Shown here: positions 26,152 to 37,765 of the stretch, piece after piece | How the letters are laid out: every line of letters begins with the position of its first letter | Numbering within the stretch: position 1 is the first letter of the stretch | Assembly: GCF_000003815.2 (NCBI RefSeq) | Contig: NC_049980.1 | Coordinates: 14,362,405-14,426,404 of the forward strand | Source: Branchiostoma floridae | Lineage: Eukaryota > Chordata > Leptocardii > Amphioxiformes > Branchiostomatidae | Direction of reading: 5' to 3' | Length of the DNA stretch: 64,000 bases | Position numbers and translations under genes: made by a program | The notes under the pieces: model-generated | What the model saw: the letters and a program-made list of their open reading frames with translations, nothing else | Database searches by the model: none | What the model was told of the DNA's origin: nothing

Positions 26152-29100
26152 CTGTTGGCAGAAAAAAAAGAGTTGTCCAGTTTCAACTTTTGTAAAGAGA
26201 ATTTACAGGTATTGTCTACGAAACATAATCAATAATGCACAGAGTAATGTGCGCTAATGCTTTCAGGACTTGTCTAATAGATATGGTGTTGCTGCCCAAA
26301 CCATTAAAACACAACAAAGAGGAATATTGGACATCTTGATAGATCACAAACTTCATTACTGACCACTTTGGGCAGATTGACATTGGTTGGTACATGATGA
26401 CACAAACAATTTGTTATCAAAATGTGCACCTTTGCTCTTACCTCTTTTGGGGATAGAATTGATATGTAGTCTTCGTATATTTGCCTTGCCTTCTCTTCGA
26501 TGGCACTTTGATTCTCTGGCTTTTCCTCCTTCAAATCTTCGCAAGCCAGCCAAAACATCATGTTTTCCTCGCTGTATTCTGTCTTGAGAAACTCCCTGAA
26601 TATTATTCTTCCATCTGAAAGAAATCGCACGGAATGAATATATTGATTATCATATGTAAAACTACGATTTGGTCATACAAATGTTAACTCATCTCATCTG
26701 CATGCAAATCATGTCACATGACAACTACATAATACCAACAATGATGAACATGATCCAAACACATGAAATAGGGAGGTTCATGGTTCTATATGGGCATGCG
26801 CATTGAAATGCATTGCGGGTAGTACGTCAAACTACCGTCCCGTGAGAGATAAATAAACACATTAAGTATGTTCGAGACAAGAACCGTTTACAAGTTAGGA
26901 GCCTTCAACTTTGACATACTTTAAAATTTCGTCGAACACGCGTTCTTAGAACCATGGATTTCCATATTACATCACATCCACACTATCATCACATTGCATT
27001 ACGATACATGTACATGACAGATGCTAAAAATAGATTTAGTAAAAATAGTTTCTTACGGCAGCTCTTCATCATCTTGTCAAACGACTTTCCCCACTCGTTC
27101 ACCTCCTCCATGTCGGGCCTGCGAACACACGGGCAATGAGAAATGTCACCTTTTATCACAAAGAATGTATGTGGGTATTTGTCAGTATGCAGAGCTTTTT
27201 ATTCCATCTGCGCACCTAACTTTATCAATACCGCAGGTACCGCGGAATTGCTGCAGTGGTGACAAGTGCCGCATGGTGGAGCCCAGCAAAAATTTAATGA
27301 CATTTACTAGACTGGAAACAAAACAATAAAACATTGTCTCGCTACACGAAATGCTGAATGGATGTTATGTGTATAGGATGACTTAAGTATTAGTGGGTAC
27401 TTTTGACTTGCTGTGAAATGGCTATCGCCAGGTATTTCCTGATTGTTATTCGGAAGTACAACATGTTGGGTTTATGATGTTGCTAGCAACATTCTCATAT
27501 GCATCATTAACAATCATGTTATGTTTGATACATAGTGTAGTTAGAAAGGGATTTTTCCATTCTTGCGAATAGATTATGACACAATGAAAATTGAAATGCT
27601 TATCAAGCTCCTTTTGAGTATTTTTCCAGAGATGTACTGTCAGCGTAGCTGGCGTTCAGTTTTTTCAGTTTCTCAACTTCATGTGCTGAGGTACAACTGT
27701 GATTTTAAGACAGATTATGAACCATTCTTATGGCAGGATGTGCTCGACCATGGCCATGGCATTTTGTTTATTCAAAATATATCAGAAGTGGATGCAAAAT
27801 GTTGTAATATAAAGAATTGATTTTCTATAATGGATTGATATCAACAGGGTTTCAGTTGTGCAAATTGAACTGTAGAAATATAAGTCGAAGTCCTTCCCGC
27901 ACCAGATGGTACATAGGGCGGCGCCCATCTCCGTTTCAGTAGCCCTAGGCCACACAATCAATACACCAGGGGGGGGGGGTAGTCCAGAGGTAGTGATGTG
28001 TGTTTAACTTCCATACTCTTTCCGAATGCTAAGTGCTCAGCAGAGAAAGTACCATGTACCATTTTCATGATCAAGTCTTTAGTATGACTCGGCCGGGGAT
28101 CGAACTCACGACCTACCGAGTGCAAGGCGGACATTCTACCCACTCGGCCATTGCACCGGTAAAAATATAAGTAATTTCAATAATCCACGAGTACGCAGGC
28201 ACCTGTTACGGAATTACAATTCTCTAGGAAAGTTTAAATGATCACCAAATGATATCATATTTGGAAGACGATCTTAATTAATGTAATGATACCAAGAAAG
28301 GCGCCTTCATATGATCAAACCCCTACATCACTACACAAAATTCTAGCAACGAACAGAGTTATACATATTTGGAAAAGAATGGAAAAGAACCGTCAATGAC
28401 CTCCATCTGCGGAAAAGAAGAACAAAGCACCTCTTTTTTTTCGAAAAGAGTATTAAGATGGTTTAATAAAATACGGGGCTCTATCTAAATGTAAAAAAAA
28501 AATCTAATGAACACTGGGTCTGATGGGGAAGTGAAGGGGCGTCAATCATTTCTAACCTTATCATTCTGCTATCAACAGTGTACAAGAACCGTCAATCTGT
28601 AGTTACGTGATTGATCCGTAAATCGTGTCTAATTCATTAATTTGTGTTTGTACAAGCGATTGTCGCCAGAAAAGACAATAAACTAACCAACCATTATCGC
28701 GGGCCATGGTGAGCTAGATAACGTATTGAAGTTATTCAAGATCTTCAATATTGTTACATTGTCAAAAGTATGTCGAAAAAGGATCAATAAGGAACTATTT
28801 CAAGAGTTAATCCAAAAGCATCACCACCAAATCCACAGAAATGAACAGCGTAAAAAACGAATTCCTTTTCATGATGTTGACATTGAGGATTACAAAATAA
28901 TTTCTTCTCTGGCGGACCAAGGGAGGGGATATTCTTTTAGCACCTCCTTGGGCGGCCAGAATAGCATAGAACATATATCTACGTGGCAGGTCGCATGGAT
29001 CCTATTGGCCGCAGAGTGACTTGCGACAATGGCGATACTGCAAACACCAGCACGAAGACTACTCCGAGCCTTTATCCTATGTGCAAATAGGCTTATCAGA

Positions 29101-32100
29101 CAACTTGTCTGTTACTTTTTTACTCACTTTTTCATAGTACAGGTTGTGGTGTCAACGTTTGTTTTGTAGGAAGCTCATGCGCTCATCAGTGACTGTCAAG
29201 ACGACAGTATGGGTAGAGTTAAGTGATACAATAGGGATAAAACGTTTAACCGTCATTATGAGAACACACAAAAACATGCTGCCCTCTCGTTATCAGACAG
29301 ACAGACTGACCAAAGGTCACAATGGTCAGTAGCAAACCACATAGAGGGTTCAGCAGTCTAGGGCGGTTCTAGACTGATGTGTGTCTTTTTTGTGAGCGAA
29401 TGCAGATCTGTAGAACATCAAAAATACACTTACTGGCCAGATGCTGTCTTTTCGTCAACCTCTTCCAACTTGGTTTCTCTAGAGGACGTTGATTTGGGTT
29501 GCCGGCCGTTGTCTCGGCTTGGTTCGTCTTGACCTCCTCGGACCGACAAGCTGGAACAAGGTCAAAGGGCACTGGTCACTTGGGGTCAATGCAGTTAGAT
29601 TTACACTCAATACTAGTGTACAACATAGTGAGGCAACATTGACGATGACGGAAAGAAACGAAAAATAGAACAACACTACCTTTGGCTTTGTGGTACAAAG
29701 CAAATAAATATTACGATACCCATGACAGTCATTCAGTCTATATACCGATCATATGATACGGTATGGTTATACTGTACAAGTAAGCTGGTATTCTTCACAA
29801 ACTTCTGTGTGCTGAACATACATATGACAAGTACTTTTTTACGGGAGAGAGATTTTTTCTGTTTCAAAATAGACCCCTCTTCACAATGTTGGTTTACTCT
29901 AAACGTATAAACCCCACAGGAATGGTACGCTAGTAAATATGACATACTGTTGTCTATCACATGACAACATCGAAGGGTAAACTAATTCTGTAAGTCTAAG
30001 CACGATAGGAATGGGGAGAGGGGTTTGACAGGTTGTACCACCAAATTTAGGGGTGGGGTCAGCTGTGATATCTTAAACTAACATTGGTAAATGTTGACAC
30101 TGGTTATGCAAACGAATTAAGTTCGGGCCGATAACAAAGTAGTATAGGATGGTCTGCATACTTTCCGAAGTTCGATGAGGTGTAGCAAGCTGTTTTAATT
30201 CACCGTTAGTCGTAGCCTCCCCGCTCTAATTCAACCGTTGATAAGTAAATCGTGAGGTATAGCACGTCATTTGTTATCCTGAATTCATAGTACATAAATC
30301 CTTCCTAAGTCGAGCGCCAGATCACCCAAATTTCACGACGGAAAGTCAGAGAGCCAGACTAGTTTCTAGAGAAAACAAATCCAGTGGAATGATCCAATGA
30401 AAACGTGCCCGAAACCTTTCGCAATAACAAGTCAATTTACTGTTATCCGTTGTCGGGTCTCCCAAATCTATCATAGTTGAGCGTCGCCAGGAAGCAGACC
30501 CTCTTATAGCTATATATAGCGCGAATGTCATTCCACAGCCTTGAGCAATAGTGACTGTTGTGTCAAACTTCAGAGACTTGTTTGTTTGTTTGTTTGTTTG
30601 TTTTACACACCCCGTAAACCGCCTCATGCCATAACGCACTCGGTTGGTACTGGAGAGTGCAAGCTGTATATCCAGACAGATTTATTTGATTCCCGGATGG
30701 AGCCCTGCTCTTAAGCTTATTGATAGGTTTGGTGGGTTCTTGAACTTGCTCGGGGTGTGCTTCTCCCAACACACGGGATTTCCATTTAACGTGTTATTCG
30801 AGGGACATCCTAGCTAGCCGAAGATATGTAATATTGGCACCCGTGAGTAGTGTGAGGAAATTGGTGTTAAGTCCCTTTCTTCACGGCACAGCGTCGATAC
30901 CGTGACCGGTTGGGGATTCAAACTCAGAACCTGCATGTTCTGAGTCAAAAACTCAAAGGCCACGACCATAAGTGCCGCCGTTAAATGAGCGCTTTCATTA
31001 ACCTTTCCGTCCACTTCTTTTAGGCGCCTTTCCGTCCACGTCTTTCATGCGTGTGTTTGAGGCACAGTTTTGCCAAGTCAATAATCCCTTGACATTGCAA
31101 CCCAACAGGACAGCCGAAGGTTAGTAAAAATGGTTCGTTAGCGTCAACGGAGGTCACCAGAAGATGAACAAGGGAAGTATGTGGCCCATCTTGTAGCAAA
31201 AGGTAGTGGAAAAACGACCGTTGATTTGAACAGTTTTTGTTCTTCTCCTGTCTCTCTACCTCCATCAAAAATAATCAAAATAAGTTTTCATAATGAGTCG
31301 AGCATTATATATTTCCTTGTCCACACAATAATGCCGACCTCAATCTGTACAAAACGTTTGGTTCAGATCATCAGCGATATTGCCCTTTTTTTGTGTAATC
31401 GTAAATGGCAAAATGGCGATGTTACATCGATATCCTGACCTGGTATGTTCCAGGATGGCTTACACTTCGCCTGGATAGCTTACACAGTAATACATACAGG
31501 TGGCAGCAGCGGGCATAAGACCGATCATAACTGTCCATTACAATTAGCAGTTCAACCAATAATAGCAAGGCAATTAGCTGTTCGACCAATGAGAGAGTAG
31601 TTGCATCTCCCTAAAATATTTGCATTTTTTGGCTATTCAGCATCTCTACAGGAGGGTAAAACCAGGGGGAAATGACATTAACCAATGTCTCAAGCAGCCA
31701 TAGTGCAGAGTAGCTAGTGCAGAGGTATAAAATTACATTGATGGCGGGAGTTTGACATTTTGCTGTCAAATATTCCTATGATACCATGATTCCCCCCCCC
31801 CCCCCAGCCCAAAATGGGTCAGGCTTTTCAGTGACAAGGCGGTACCATCTCATTTGGGGGTGGGGTAATTACATGACCAAAGGTTACTAATATTGGCTGA
31901 CTTTGTAAGATTTCTCCCGCCCACAGCACTTATGCCTAGGTTACACATAGCCGAATTTGGCTCCCGACTCTCTCCCGACTATGGTTTAGGAGTCATTCGG
32001 GAGCTAGTCGGCTGTAGTCGGCTGGCGTTCGGCTGAGTCGGATGGCGTTCGGCTGGCGTTCGGCTGAGTCGGCTGGTGTTCGGCTGCTCCATCCGAATGT

Positions 32101-35100
32101 TTTGAAATGTTCAAAACATTCGGCTCTGAACGGCAACTCTGGAATGGGTCGGTTGGTGGTCGGCTGGTGTTCGGCACGATCGGCTAGTGTTCGGTTGGTG
32201 TTCGGGAAAAAAGTCAGCAGTCAAATTAAATCTTAACCACGCCATAAACATTGCTGATTTACTCCCAGCTTGTTTCCAACTTACCAATGATTCACCCCAA
32301 GAACTTGGACAAATCTCGGCTAACTCATTCCCAAGAAAAAAGACTATTGCCAGAACGTAGACGAATCACTCCCGAACTTCACACGACCGACATCCAGCCA
32401 AAAACAAAAAGACCCATAAATGCCGCACTGGAGCTATATGTGATCTAAATTTGATCTCTTGGTGATGTTTACAAATAGAACAAAGGGCATTCTTGATTAA
32501 AAACGAAAATGAGCACTCTTTTGAAAATCGCTGATTATGTCTATTTCAAGTCGAAAAAGGGTCGGCAATCGGTTGGGGATTAGTCAGGAGTGATTCGGCA
32601 GTCTGCGGCTAGAGGTCGGGATGGTTGGTGATAGGTTAGTTAGCATTTGGGACATAGTCGGGAGTAAGTCATTTACTGGTCGGGAGGTGTTCGGGACATG
32701 TTCGGCGCAAAAAAATAGGCGTGGCCTAAACTGGTCAGACTACTCCCGAACTACTGCCGACTTGGGTCGGCTAAGAGTCGGCTAGTGTTCGGGAGCCAAA
32801 GTCGGCTATGTGTAATCTAGGCATTAGATTAATGGACAACTCTAACATTTTTGCAAACGTATATTTCAAACTAAAATGGTTCTACGGTGCAACATGCTTA
32901 TGACCACCAAATTTGTTGGTTTGAGTGGTTAAAGCTTGATGACTATATATTACACAATGACTTATCATTCCATCGGGGACAAAAGACACTATTGCTCTTC
33001 TGTCATAGGTATTTTTCAATTGTTAATGAAGTCATTTGTGTTTGGTCAGCTTTAGAATCGACCCAGAAGTGTTTTGGGCTGTGAATAATTGAGTGATTAG
33101 GGTGTTTTTGTAACCAAGGCCACGACAAGTTAGTGTTATGGATGACATTAATTTCCTGATTTGAAAAAAAAAATATCTATGTTCCCTCCGTCGATGTCAA
33201 AATGATGTCAATAATGAGAAAACATCTCGTGCAGTATCCCTGAGTGTTATTGTAGAAAAATTGAAGTAACACTAGTGAGGTTACCATGGTTGATAAAAGT
33301 GAGGTTGCCATGGGAGAACATGTAGAGGTGAAACTGATTCTGTAGTCGTAAAAGTGTCGTAGCCCTGAGTGTAGTTGTAGGGATACTCAGATATCACACT
33401 AGTGTTAGTTTTTGGCACTTCTTGAATACAGGAATAAACAACTTGTTGACTGTTAAACCATGTTCTGTTGCTTGGATTATTGTTACTATGTTTATGGTCT
33501 CTATCTAAAAGAAATAGGCAGTTTATTTTTCCTTATTTTTTTTTCGCGCTCTCGCATCAGGTTTGGAGTTTGCAGAGGTGTCATGCTTAAAATTCACTTG
33601 CTGTGGCCTAAGTGGTGAATGTACCATTAGCAGTTCTCCTGGGATTGCCCATAGCCCCGTGGCTATACAGGTTGATGCTAATTGTCACATAGAAAGGCAA
33701 TCAAAGGTTGAATAGCCTACAGAACAGCTCACACGACCTTGGGTTAACGTTGGGTATCACGCTACGCCATGCTTGAAAGAAAAAGGAAGCATGTTGTGCA
33801 TTGCTTCTGTATGCAAATACATGCCCGGCTGATTCATTGTAAAGTATACAGCTGGTAAACAGATAGAGGAAACTAAAGTGTGTATGCAAGCGTTTGGTGG
33901 CATTTATCTATAACCACTTATATGTGCTTTCAATATGTATACTTGCAGTGCACACAACCGTCCATTCACATACGGTACACGTTAATGTTATATTCAGGAC
34001 CACGGATATTATCACTTCAAGCTAAACGTCTTTCTTGGATTCGAGACATAACGGAGTTATTGGTTAATTTCAATTAACGTGGTGGGCTCATACGACATAT
34101 GGTTTATCATTTTTTCATCTAAGTTGAAGGGGTTACCCATGTGTCTGGAGATGCTTCAATGCAATAATAACTATCATAATTTCATTGCAAATTCTTGCCC
34201 GTGGGCGAATTGTAAGCGACAAAAAGTCACAGACAACAGTGGTTAACAGTGTAGTAAGCGAGTACGTCTAAGTCTACCTCTAAAATGTTACTTAATTGGT
34301 TTGACTTTCTTTTTCTGAGGAAGTACAAGACAAAAGATCCCACCTTTTCTGTAATGTGTGGGTTCTGTGACGTTAAGAGGAAAGTTTTCTTTTTACTCTG
34401 TTAACGTGTAATGATTGGGATGGAGATTGGTGACCTCTTAAATTAAAGAGCTCTTTTCTTGATCGTAGAAGGGACAGATCGAAATAAAATGCACCGTGAC
34501 TTTGCTTGTCATGAAAGGTCTACTAAACATTTATATTCTCTTGCAATGGGGCCCGGGATTGCATTAATACTTTTCTGTCAGTAGTGATGCTGTGCTAAAC
34601 GTTGACAATTACAGCTTTTACAAAGCACTAATCAAGCAATTCTGTCACCCGCTGAAAGCATGTCCTACTGGGTCATCACATGTCTCAACACTGGGTCTCA
34701 CACGTATCACTCATCAACAAAGGTTTGCTCTTGTTGGAAACTTCGGACATAAGAACCCATGGCCCATTCATCTCTGACAAATGTCCTAATTGGATCCTTA
34801 ATTAATGGAAAGAAACAAGATATGAGCGGAAACCGCATCAAAGCACAGTGCCAGGGGCACTCTTGAAGCAGAATAGACATCACATATCTTAAAGTCGGAT
34901 TATACAGTTCAATATTTTAAGGAATATTTCCCGTGCTACTCAAATAGCTACCTTCCAAATACATTTTGTTGTATGTTAAACTTTTTAATTTAGATAAATA
35001 TTCATTTTTCAAACCACATTCAATTTACTAAATGAAAGGCAATGCTCGGTGGGTGGTTATTTGGGTCATAAGTAGTTAGGAAATTAGGTGATGACAAAAA

Positions 35101-36593
35101 TAACTCTCCACTATTTCTAATCAAATCTTGGACTCAGCAGTCAGCACACTACGTTGGTTACCTTTCAAAGCATAGCATTGTTCCTCGGTTACATGATGAT
35201 CTTTGTTTGGACTTTTTATTCAGTCAGTTTGACAAACACAACATACGCGTTCATTCAATTTTGCCATGTTCACTCTCATTGGCCACGGCATGCACACTGA
35301 AGACGACGTATGAAAACACGAGACAACGAGAATAAAACAGTCCGTCAGATTTTTGGGGAATCGTGGAAGCCAGTTTACTATGTAGGAAGCTATAGATGGT
35401 GAGTAAGAAGGAATATTGCAAATATAAAAGTAAACAGCAAAGGCAAACTAAAAAGGTAGGTTTAGTAGCAGCAGCAGCTGAGTTGTCTTTGTGAGACAGT
35501 GTGAGATAGAAAGGGCGCTTCCATTAGAATTCCCCAATATCGCACGGTCCGTCGGTTTGAAGTGGGAACTGACTTACCCAAAGAATTTGGATATTCTACG
35601 GGACATCGTACAATCCCTACTGCAATGCTGCGATAAGTCGATCTATCTAAGGAGCTATGTCCTGGACGCGTATTCACACATGTCCACCGTGTCGCATTCC
35701 TCGAGCACACACTGTATCCTTTCGCACTATCGATGCAATTTTCTGAAAAAGGGCAAAACGTGAACAGAGACAAAGGTTGCATGGAGTCAGCGGCACACAT
35801 TTCAATGGCTTTTCCTCCTAGCCTTTCTTCACTGTGAGGGGCTAAGAAAACAACAAAGTTGTAGAACGTGACTTAGAAAGGATCCAACGCGTGACACGAT
35901 TGATGACAACGTAATCCATCAACATAAACATACAGAGGGGAGGACACTACCAAAGACGCCTACCAGAACCTGGGAAAACGTGTCCACGATTTACTTACAA
36001 AAACAAGGCCTCGACGAGAAACAAGTGCTTAGCAATGCTGTCATACGAATAAACATCCTATCCATTCTGTATTAAGGTCAGTACAAAACGTTTCTGATGG
36101 TTATTTTACCATATATACTCTTCTTAAGCTTTGTTTATCATTACCTTTATTTTATTTTCTCTAACGTTACCCTTTGTAATACTTTCATGTCGCTTGATAG
36201 TTTTCGAAAACAAAGGCCATATATTGGTACATTGTGAGAAACAAATTAAGAGGAATCACATCAATAAACGTTTTTGCAGATTCTTTTTGCATGCCCTTGG
36301 AAGGTGGTAAAGACAGAACAAATGTAGCTGTTTGATGGCGCAGGAATGTAAACAATGGTAGTAATAACGTTAGCGGACATGAAGCAAACATATAATGGAG
36401 ATATATTCTGCTTGGCTACGTGTGACAGATAGAGGTGCCGTCTTCCTACATACCAAGAGCAGCTGCAGCAGCAGCAGAAACAGAGGCAACAGCTCCCTGG
36501 AACAGCTCGGGAAGATGACGTTGACAGCGGACTGCTTCCTGAAGACGCGGCCTGAGGTACGTGTGCGCCACCTTCCGCTCGATCCTGCCTCAT
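25963..36593 (-). CDS. RGS17/19/20-like: Regulator of G-protein signalling, RZ subfamily (RGS17/19/20-like), five coding exons
   Basis: RGS proteins speed GTP hydrolysis by G-protein alpha subunits; RZ members act on Gi/Gz and sit on membranes through a palmitoylated cysteine string. I joined exons 36593-36454, 29550-29434, 27118-27057, 26614-26442 and 26151-25963. Every intron is GT-AG and every phase agrees, giving 226 residues (from memory, human RGS17 and RGS19 are about 210-217). Residues 35-47 read CCLCFCCCCSCSC, the same spacing as the vertebrate string. The RGS box spans about residues 90-216, with EYSEENMMFWLACEDL at 119-134 (the G-alpha-contacting Asn is 124), KARQIYEDYISILSPKE ending at 164, and MHRDSYPRFLNS at 198-209. 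The start is the first ATG in the cysteine-string frame, with A at -3. The RZ assignment is very secure; single-copy orthology to all three vertebrate genes is inferred. Confidence 0.93.
26442..26614 (-). CDS. RGS17/19/20-like: RGS-RZ coding exon 4: RGS box core
   Basis: This 173-bp exon encodes His107 (split codon) to Glu164. It holds the family signature EYSEENMMFWLACEDL, including the conserved Asn that contacts the G-alpha switch regions, and ends YEDYISILSPKE. The acceptor is TTTCTTTCAG/AT and the donor is AAAGAG/GTAAGA. The usual vertebrate residues just before this point are AGR or TGR; here they read HGR. Confidence 0.93.
27057..27118 (-). CDS. RGS17/19/20-like: RGS-RZ coding exon 3: start of the RGS box
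   Basis: This 62-bp exon completes Gln86 and encodes residues 87-106, PDMEEVNEWGKSFDKMMKSC. It corresponds to the 'W..SFDKLM' helix that opens RZ RGS boxes. The acceptor is TGTGTTCGCAG/G and the donor is GCTGCC/GTAAGA. It is far too short to be seen as an ORF; it was found by looking for the missing N-terminal helix and confirmed by phase on both sides. Confidence 0.88.
27880..28160 (-). mobile_element. tRNA-derived SINE in RGS intron 2
   Basis: The minus strand starts GGTGCAATGGCCGAGTGGGT. A-box-like TGGCCGAGTGGG is at 28139-28150 and B-box GAGTTCGATCCCC at 28095-28107. The tail contains GGGCTACTGAAACGGAGATG then GGCGCCGCC and ends GCGGGAAGGACT, which I recall as a lancelet SINE ending. A run of G/C (about 27968-27977) interrupts the body. 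Both promoter boxes are well kept, so this copy is comparatively young. Confidence 0.75.
29434..29550 (-). CDS. RGS17/19/20-like: RGS-RZ coding exon 2: variable linker
   Basis: This 117-bp exon finishes Cys47 and encodes residues 48-85, starting LSVRGGQDEPSRDNG. That matches the LTVRN start that follows the cysteine string in vertebrate RZ proteins. The middle is hydrophilic and rich in Ser, Lys and Glu. The acceptor is CTTGTTCCAG/C and the donor is GGCCA/GTAAGTG. The exon ends two bases into codon 86 (Gln), which matches the next exon's phase. Confidence 0.85.
30582..30604. repeat. GTTT tetranucleotide run
   Basis: About five GTTT units lie in RGS intron 1. Confidence 0.9.
30825..30985 (-). 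mobile_element. tRNA-derived SINE remnant in RGS intron 1
   Basis: The minus strand reads GGTCGTGGCCTTTGAGTTTT, then a B-box-like GAGTTTGAATCCCC (30912-30925). It is followed by GTGCCGTGAAGAAAGGGACT and TTCCTCACAC, the usual body of this SINE type. Diverged. Confidence 0.55.
31933..32823. mobile_element. Harbinger-like MITE, 891 bp, TTA target duplication
   Basis: The 35-bp terminal inverted repeats start TGCCTAGGTTACACATAGCC and pair with the right end (TGCCTAGATTACACATAGCC on the minus strand) with two mismatches. TTA flanks both ends (31930-31932 and 32824-32826), the 3-bp duplication typical of PIF/Harbinger elements. The interior is made of many variants of GTTCGGCTG, GTCGGCT and TCGGGAG and has no transposase. 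A 14-bp inner hairpin lies at 32093-32123. Confidence 0.8.
33245..33620 (+). repeat. Dispersed repeat, copy 1
   Basis: Loose tandem words such as GTTGTAAAAGTGAGGTTACC are followed by TTTTTTTTCGCGCTCTCGCA, a TTTGCAGAGGTGTCATGC word and ATTCACTTGCTGTGGCCT. The same order of words occurs at 54690-55025. Confidence 0.6.
36454..36593 (-). CDS. RGS17/19/20-like: RGS-RZ coding exon 1: start codon and cysteine string
   Basis: This exon encodes residues 1-46 plus the first two bases of codon 47. It begins MRQDRAEGG, passes through a Ser-rich linker and enters the cysteine string from residue 35. The donor is TCTTG/GTATGT. The split codon TG+C gives Cys47; reading straight through would give Trp, so splicing restores the family's SCSC ending. 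The start is comparable in position to the vertebrate MRKRQ-type start recalled for RGS17. Confidence 0.9.
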
Positions 36594-36612
36594 CCTTCGA
36601 CGATCCCGGATA

Positions 36613-36632
36613 TGACGTGTCAAAGATGGCGG
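36613..36632 (-). promoter_or_regulatory. Candidate promoter-proximal CRE-like and YY1-like sites
   Basis: Just upstream of the RGS start codon lie TGACGTGT (CRE-like half site, 36613-36620) and AAGATGGCGG (YY1-type core, 36623-36632). YY1 motifs of this form often lie close to animal transcription starts. The pair suggests a short 5' UTR with initiation close by. No TATA box is evident. This is motif reading only. Confidence 0.3.
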
Positions 36633-36747
36633 TTAGAGGTCAAATCCACTGTAATGGCACAAACACCATACTTCATTTTGGTAATTTTTGCAAGAAAACG
36701 TGTCTTCTTCTTACACTTGAAATGATCATCATGCCCCACAGCAGGTT

Positions 36748-36785
36748 AATTGATCGGCCGATGAGTCTGAGAGCTCTAAACCAGA
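36748..36785. repeat. Dispersed repeat fragment upstream of the RGS gene
   Basis: GATCGGCCGATGAGTCTGAG and the following AGCTCTAAA resemble 18458-18487 (GATCGCCCGACGAGTCTGCG then AGCTCTAAA). Both look like pieces of one older element; related CGATTTTGAAATCGG words occur near 17900. Confidence 0.45.
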
Positions 36786-37619
36786 TTTTCACAATACGCC
36801 CGGCGATTTCTCTAGATATCGGCCGATGTTTGCAAAGCCAAGTATGATGGGGAATGTTTTAAGGTGAAAATACGATTGAATCTCTGGACATTTTTAATTC
36901 GACGGTCTCCTTGCGATACCAACAAATACGACCGTAGCTCATTGACTGTGTGACAGGAGCTTATAACCAAAAGGTGTACAATAAGATAATCTTTAAAGTT
37001 ACTTTAATATCAGGTGTTACGGTGTTTTCACTAATTCCTTCCAAAACCACAACACCGAGCGTCCGTAGGGCAAACGTTTCCTAGTTTCTGTCTTAGAATC
37101 ACATAGTGTCACAATTAGTTGGTTGATCTTGATGATTTTGGTCCAACGATGAAGGAGAGTTGGAGGATATGTATTTACTCATTAAAGGAAAGTGAAACCT
37201 ATCACTTATGATTTTTAATTAGTGTGTATAGATATCTCAATTCTCTATTATTAGTAAGATTAATGATTGTAGGTAGTCCAAGGTAAAAGGTATTTCTGTT
37301 CAAAGGTGAGGTCGTTCTCAATTTAACAAGGGTTTTCAAATCATTGTGTAGGATGGGCAACGCTTTGTCATTATTTTGTTAGAACGCTGCTTGCGGATAT
37401 GGCAGTTACTACTGAAGACGACCGCATGACATGTACATTTATGCAGCCCTGCATTTTAATCGCTATTATCCTAAACTAATTAATATGATGCGACACGAAC
37501 CAGCAAAGTAGATGTATAAGACAATCAGTGACCTACTTCGTAAGTAGCATACATGTCAGACCAGTTGTGCGCCGCGCTATACGGGTCTCCCTCCACCTCG
37601 TAGGGCGTAATCAACACAC

Positions 37620-37765
37620 GAAGGATTGTAAAGTGTTCTTGTGGTTAGAGGTGTTGCGTTAGAATCCCTAGTCTAGCAGGCCCTAATGCTGTGCCCTTGG
37701 AAAAGGCCCATTACACCTATCTTCTGATATGACCCAGGTAAAAATTAGTACCTTGCTTTGGATAG
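37620..37765 (+). mobile_element. tRNA-derived SINE remnant
   Basis: TGTGGTTAGAGGTGTTGCGT and GTTAGAATCC resemble a tRNA head. GCTGTGCCCTTGGAAAAGGC and ACCCAGGTAAAAATTAGTAC match the body of other SINEs here. Heavily diverged. Confidence 0.5.

Larger units (their letters stand above)
26152..29433 (-). other. RGS introns 2-4
   Basis: Intron 4 (26152-26441) is 290 bp, intron 3 (26615-27056) 442 bp and intron 2 (27119-29433) 2.3 kb. Intron 2 holds a tRNA-derived SINE in the same orientation as the gene. I found no other coding sequence in these introns; they are AT-rich. Confidence 0.8.
29551..36453 (-). other. RGS intron 1 (6.9 kb)
   Basis: This long intron separates the cysteine-string exon from the rest of the gene. 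It contains a GTTT run (30582-30604), a tRNA-SINE remnant (30825-30985), a poly-C tract near 31793-31806, a Harbinger-like MITE (31933-32823) and a dispersed repeat (33245-33620). No further exon with family similarity was found in it. Confidence 0.75.

Noticed and set aside
28085-28160. Possible tRNA gene
   Set aside because: A- and B-boxes are present, but the sequence runs on into a SINE body and the arms do not form a clean cloverleaf; it is a tRNA-derived SINE head.
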